Shown here one piece after another: positions 60,240 through 64,000 of a stretch of 64,000 bases of DNA. Below the pieces are notes generated by a model. The model searched no databases, was not told where the DNA came from, and saw nothing but the letters and a program-made list of their open reading frames with translations. The position numbers and the translations under genes were made by a program. The stretch's first letter is position 1, and each line of letters begins with the position of its first letter. The stretch covers positions 45,363,822 through 45,427,821 of the forward strand of contig OX365955.1 in the NCBI GenBank assembly GCA_947247005.1, written 5' to 3'. Source of the DNA: Spisula solida (Eukaryota; Mollusca; Bivalvia; Venerida; Mactridae).

Positions 60240-60800
60240 AAAATGAAATTAAATGTCCAAGTTTCAGCTGTCAAAAAACTAAAAGTCCACGAATCAACTG
60301 TTCAAAAACTAAAGTCTAAGTTTCAGCTGTCCGTAAGCTGAAAACCTAGTTTAAACCTAGTTTCAGCTGTAAAGAGTCCGAAAAAAATTAGAATCACTGT
60401 AATTGGTAAAACAATGCACCCACTTAAATGATTTTCGAAGGAAATACAATACGCTGCAAAAAAGGACTGAATAGTCCTCAAACACAAGACAAGCGGGTAA
60501 TAAGAATTTTTATATATTACATTAAAGAAATATTAAGATAACAATCAACGTCGTCTATAAATCTATGTACATAGGTGAATGGCATATCATAACAATATTT
60601 GGTCTATGCAATTGGTGTTAACTTTAGTTTAAGTTCCCGGCGTTTAAAGGCCGTGGTGTTTAGTGTTTGATTATTTTGATGTCCTGGCGTTAATCATATT
60701 TCTCTGGATAAAACAATTATCTGACAGGGGCGTCAGCCCTGAACATAATCAGAACAGCACAAAAGACACGACAAGTACACACAGTCAAAATGCAATTTAT
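60240..60800 (-). repeat. R1 head array and R1 3' fragment (copy B)
   Basis: Equivalent of 49690-49840 and 50150-50215 in A. Head motifs lie at 60250-60375 and 'ctgacaggggcgtcagcc' at 60721. Confidence 0.6.
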
Positions 60801-62808
60801 CTTCACGAATTGTTGCTGACTCTACAGGTATTGATATTGCGTACAGACGTATTTTGATGCTTGGAACTTGTGGATAATGTGCTATGGGAATATCCATCTT
60901 TATTTCTATATATCAAAAGACGAATCAATAAGAAACGTTTGTTGTTATATATCACTTATCTGCTGCCGATGTCAAAATTAATATCAAGAGAGATGTACGT
61001 TTTTGTGATGCAAATAACATGTAATGGTGCAGGAACATTTGATATGATTTATGTGTGATACAAGAAATCATTCCACCTGCTAGACGTATGTGTATAATAC
61101 AGCGCTAAGCACAAACATGATATACAGCATCAGATGTAAGTACGTGTAATAATTCTTACAGAGATGTCTTAGACTGACTGGGTATAATAGCTATACACTG
61201 TAGATGTTGACTCGTGGTGAGTAATTCTTGTCACATACTGTTGTATTAGTATATTTGCTTACCTTTACAAAGCAAGCATACCATTATAATTATTCGTGAC
61301 GAAGGTTACACAAGTAATCATTCAAGTACGACCGAAGCATAGGCACATAAGGTTTGGAAGGAACACGATGTTTGCAAGCAGAATTCATGATATATTGTGA
61401 CTTGGTGTTATTTAATGGTCATATGTGAACTATTGGAGTAGCTCACAAAGTACGGTAACATTTGTTGATACGTGTCATTTTTGCTGTCTGTGGTGACCAA
61501 AATTTATAGTTACGTCATTCTGGCTGTATTTCATTTGTGAGTATTAGCCAGTCATCGCATTTCTGAGTTCAACATATCAGTGCAATACATATAGCTCACA
61601 TGTGTTACCAGAAATATACAGATGCGAGACTGGACAGGTTATATTCGGTCATGTCCATCTTATATAGAGAAGATGTCAGTTGCTTTTGGAAAAGCAAGCT
61701 TGTAATGGTTGATAGTTTATTCCAAGACAACTGATAGGTAACCGAACAATGTTGAGACAATAGCGCTTTACACGATATCAATCTACGTCCATCTACTTCA
61801 GTGTATTTCTTAAGTCGTTCTCATCTCTTTAATGAGATTGTAATTGTGAAATAGAATCGGTTTGTGAAGCTGATAGTGTGTTAATGAGGTTCACAAATAA
61901 CTTTCGAGACCCATATTGTTTAGTTATACTCTAGGGACAATGTTCCCATCAACATTTACAAATTGAAACTATTAACACACTATGTTTAGTTACATTTGCT
62001 TGTTAATTGTATGTTGAGAGGAAGAATATCACGTTAAATTTGCTCATATAGCACGTTAATAGTCCGGGAATATGAACGTGATCCTGGCATTGGTTGGTGA
62101 ATATATTATAATGATAGTACGCGGAATGTCTGCTGGCAGATCCATTAGATTATTCCGAAAATATTTTCATAGTGCAGACCTTTATGCATTAATATTACAT
62201 TAGAAGTAAACATTACACAAAATGTGTAATGGACCTAAGGTAAGTCCATTGCTCGGCGAAATTATCAATTAGATTATTAGGCAAACTTAAAATCATTTTC
62301 TCGACTAAACCAAACTGATTGCTAGTAAACGAAAAGGATAAAATTCCTTACCATATGTATGTTTTTGAAGACATTACACTGTACAAACAATGAAACTATT
62401 CGACAAATACGTCTTATGTCACCTGAGGTATTTTGTGGACACTATTGTGATACTTTTATTGTACATGTATCTTATGGTCTGTACAAGCCCTACTGACTGA
62501 AATCGCCAAAGTGTTTCAAAACTAATTAAGCTAAATGAAATCACCAGTCATCGAAATATTCCGAACGAAATCTCTCTATTACGTCGCCCGGCGATTCTTA
62601 TGCTAAACACTCCTCCGCTATAATTCACTTCTCGTGTTGACGTTCTTTATTTGCAAAGAAATCAGAGATTTTCGCAATTCGTAACTTAATAATAGAATAA
62701 TTGCAACTGACATTCAAAGGATTTAATGAAATTACAGCTTCCCATTCGTAACCAATTAGTCTCGGTATTACGATGCTTGTATTGTCCGACGCTGCATAAA
62801 AGTTAAAA

Positions 62809-62867
62809 GTTAAGTTACCAATTTTCTAGGGCTAGTTCAGCCGTTCAGCCACCCTTTGACATTTAAA
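62809..62867 (-). mobile_element. 3' fragment of a type 1 SINE (copy C only)
   Basis: The complement of the SINE tail: 'gttaagttaccaattttc', then 'cagccaccctttgacattt'. A and B have no equivalent here. Confidence 0.7.
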
Positions 62868-63944
62868 CTTGCACAATGGTTGTTGTTACTTTACTAAGTG
62901 TCTAGATGATATAGATAAAAATGCTACCATTAGCTCCTAAAATATCCGATGCATTTTGACAAATAATTCTCAATTTGCTCATGATTTTCCCGTCGTTAAA
63001 ACACGTACTGCGCATTTCATCCTCTCGACATAAACCATCGACGCCAATTTTTGGTAAATTCATCAATAATTATAGCAACGGTCTTGTATTTCTTCTAAAC
63101 CGGTTAATGTATTTCTAAACATAAAAGTATTGTTGTTATTTATCATGGTTTGTTTACACGAGATTCTGTGCATGTTTCTATGACAATACTACTAAACATG
63201 GCAGCGTTCTAGATATATTCGCTCTCATGTCTTTAAATACTTCGCTCTCAGTTGTTTTCGCCAGAATGCAACTGAATTAAAGCTACATAAGGGTTACACA
63301 AGAATTCCGAAATAAATGTTGGTACAAACTGTAAAGAAATGTAATCTTTAATTAAATGTTACTTTTACGCAATAGACCGACTGCATCTCTAACTTGCATA
63401 CTTAATGCAGGTCGTTACTTATCAATAGCCAATGTTATCGTTTGACAAATTCAATGGCTAGTATTTGATTTCGAATACCATTTTATATTATGTTGTGACA
63501 CCTATAAAAACATTTTATCATAACTGCTAAACTGATGACCGTTGTGGTATATGTTATTTGAATTTACATTGTTTCACAAAATTACTCTCAAAAACACAGA
63601 GATTGTACTTGACAAATACCATTGAATGAAGAATCGTAGTTATCTTTTAATTTGCACCAGATATTCCTTGGATGTTTTAATTAGTTTGTGATTAGTGTTT
63701 CAATAGGTTTAAGTCTTTAATGATTGTTTTGATAATGGTAAAGGCAGATACTATAGATAATATGTTATATATAGTGTCTGGAAAAGGTAATTAGAATTAA
63801 CCCGTAGGTAGATATCTGTATCGACGACAGTGTACCATCACTATTTCTAGATTAGGAAATAACAAAATTAAATTGGAAGAAAGACATAGTTATACCGACA
63901 AAAACTTTCAATTGGTAAAAGACATTAATGTAAAAAAGATGATA

Positions 63945-64000
63945 ACAACTCAGACAGGGAATGACTCATTCAAAAGAAACATCAGCAAACAAAATTTAAC
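63945..64000 (-). repeat. R1-like fragment at window end
   Basis: 'ctcagacagggaatgactc' and 'aaaagaaacatcagc', the ortholog of 43335-43470, truncated by the window. Confidence 0.5.

Larger units (their letters stand above)
52231..62150 (+). repeat. Segmental duplication copy B (block 3)
   Basis: It aligns with copy A from the 'ctcggcgagattgcc' landmark to the 'gatagtacg.ggaat' end. Relative to A it lacks about 41870-43150, 47797-48140, 50217-50540 and the second 307-bp unit, and gains a TTAA-flanked element (57834-58676) and ~80 bp at 57636-57716. The 5' ~1.1 kb (to about 53385) is clearly less similar to A than the rest. Confidence 0.9.
62151..64000 (+). repeat. Segmental duplication copy C (block 3), truncated by window end
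   Basis: It matches A from about 41200 to 43385: 'gctcggcgaa', 'cttctcgtgttga', 'gattttcgcaattcg', 'ttgcatac.taatgcaggtcg' and the final R1-like fragment. It lacks the A-specific MITE and keeps the region deleted in B. The candidate second exon would lie just past the window end. Confidence 0.88.

Overview
This is AT-rich, gene-poor nuclear DNA from an animal. There are no bacterial-style operons and no open frame above about 145 codons. Splice-site-flanked fragments resemble exons, and tRNA-derived SINEs, MITEs and minisatellites are abundant. One exon resembles the extracellular domain of a GABA-B receptor. The repeat content and overall look fit a marine invertebrate, perhaps a bivalve or other lophotrochozoan, but the sequence does not prove a species.

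Almost the whole window is segmental duplication, in three blocks. Block 1 (about 1-15.8 kb) is a very large inverted repeat: left arm about 1752-8965, spacer 8966-9704, right arm about 9705-15811. The first 0.65 kb of the window is one more direct copy of the inner end of the left arm. Block 2 (about 16.2-40.8 kb) holds three direct copies of a 7-8.5 kb unit: I at 16188-24640, II at 25806-33181 and III at 33182-40790. Block 3 (about 41.15 kb to the window end) holds three direct copies of a roughly 10-11 kb unit: A at 41150-52230, B at 52231-62150, and C from 62151, cut off by the window end. Blocks 1 and 2 share diverged sub-blocks, one of them inverted, so they are probably old relatives.

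The best coding evidence is a 138-bp phase 0/0 exon at 40892-41029, next to the start of block 3. It reads like the GABA-B receptor ligand-binding domain. A possible second exon lies inside copy A (43513-43608), and its counterpart in copy B (53137) is broken. Intermediate exons were not found, so this may be part of a decaying receptor-like gene caught up in the duplications.

Comparing the copies dates many events. SINE, MITE and transposon insertions have matching empty sites in sister copies. Minisatellites expanded in one copy only, a 75-bp segment is inverted in unit II, and unit I carries a chimeric junction that looks like exchange with a unit III-type sequence. All copy comparisons were made by eye, so boundaries are usually good to tens of bases and identities are approximate.
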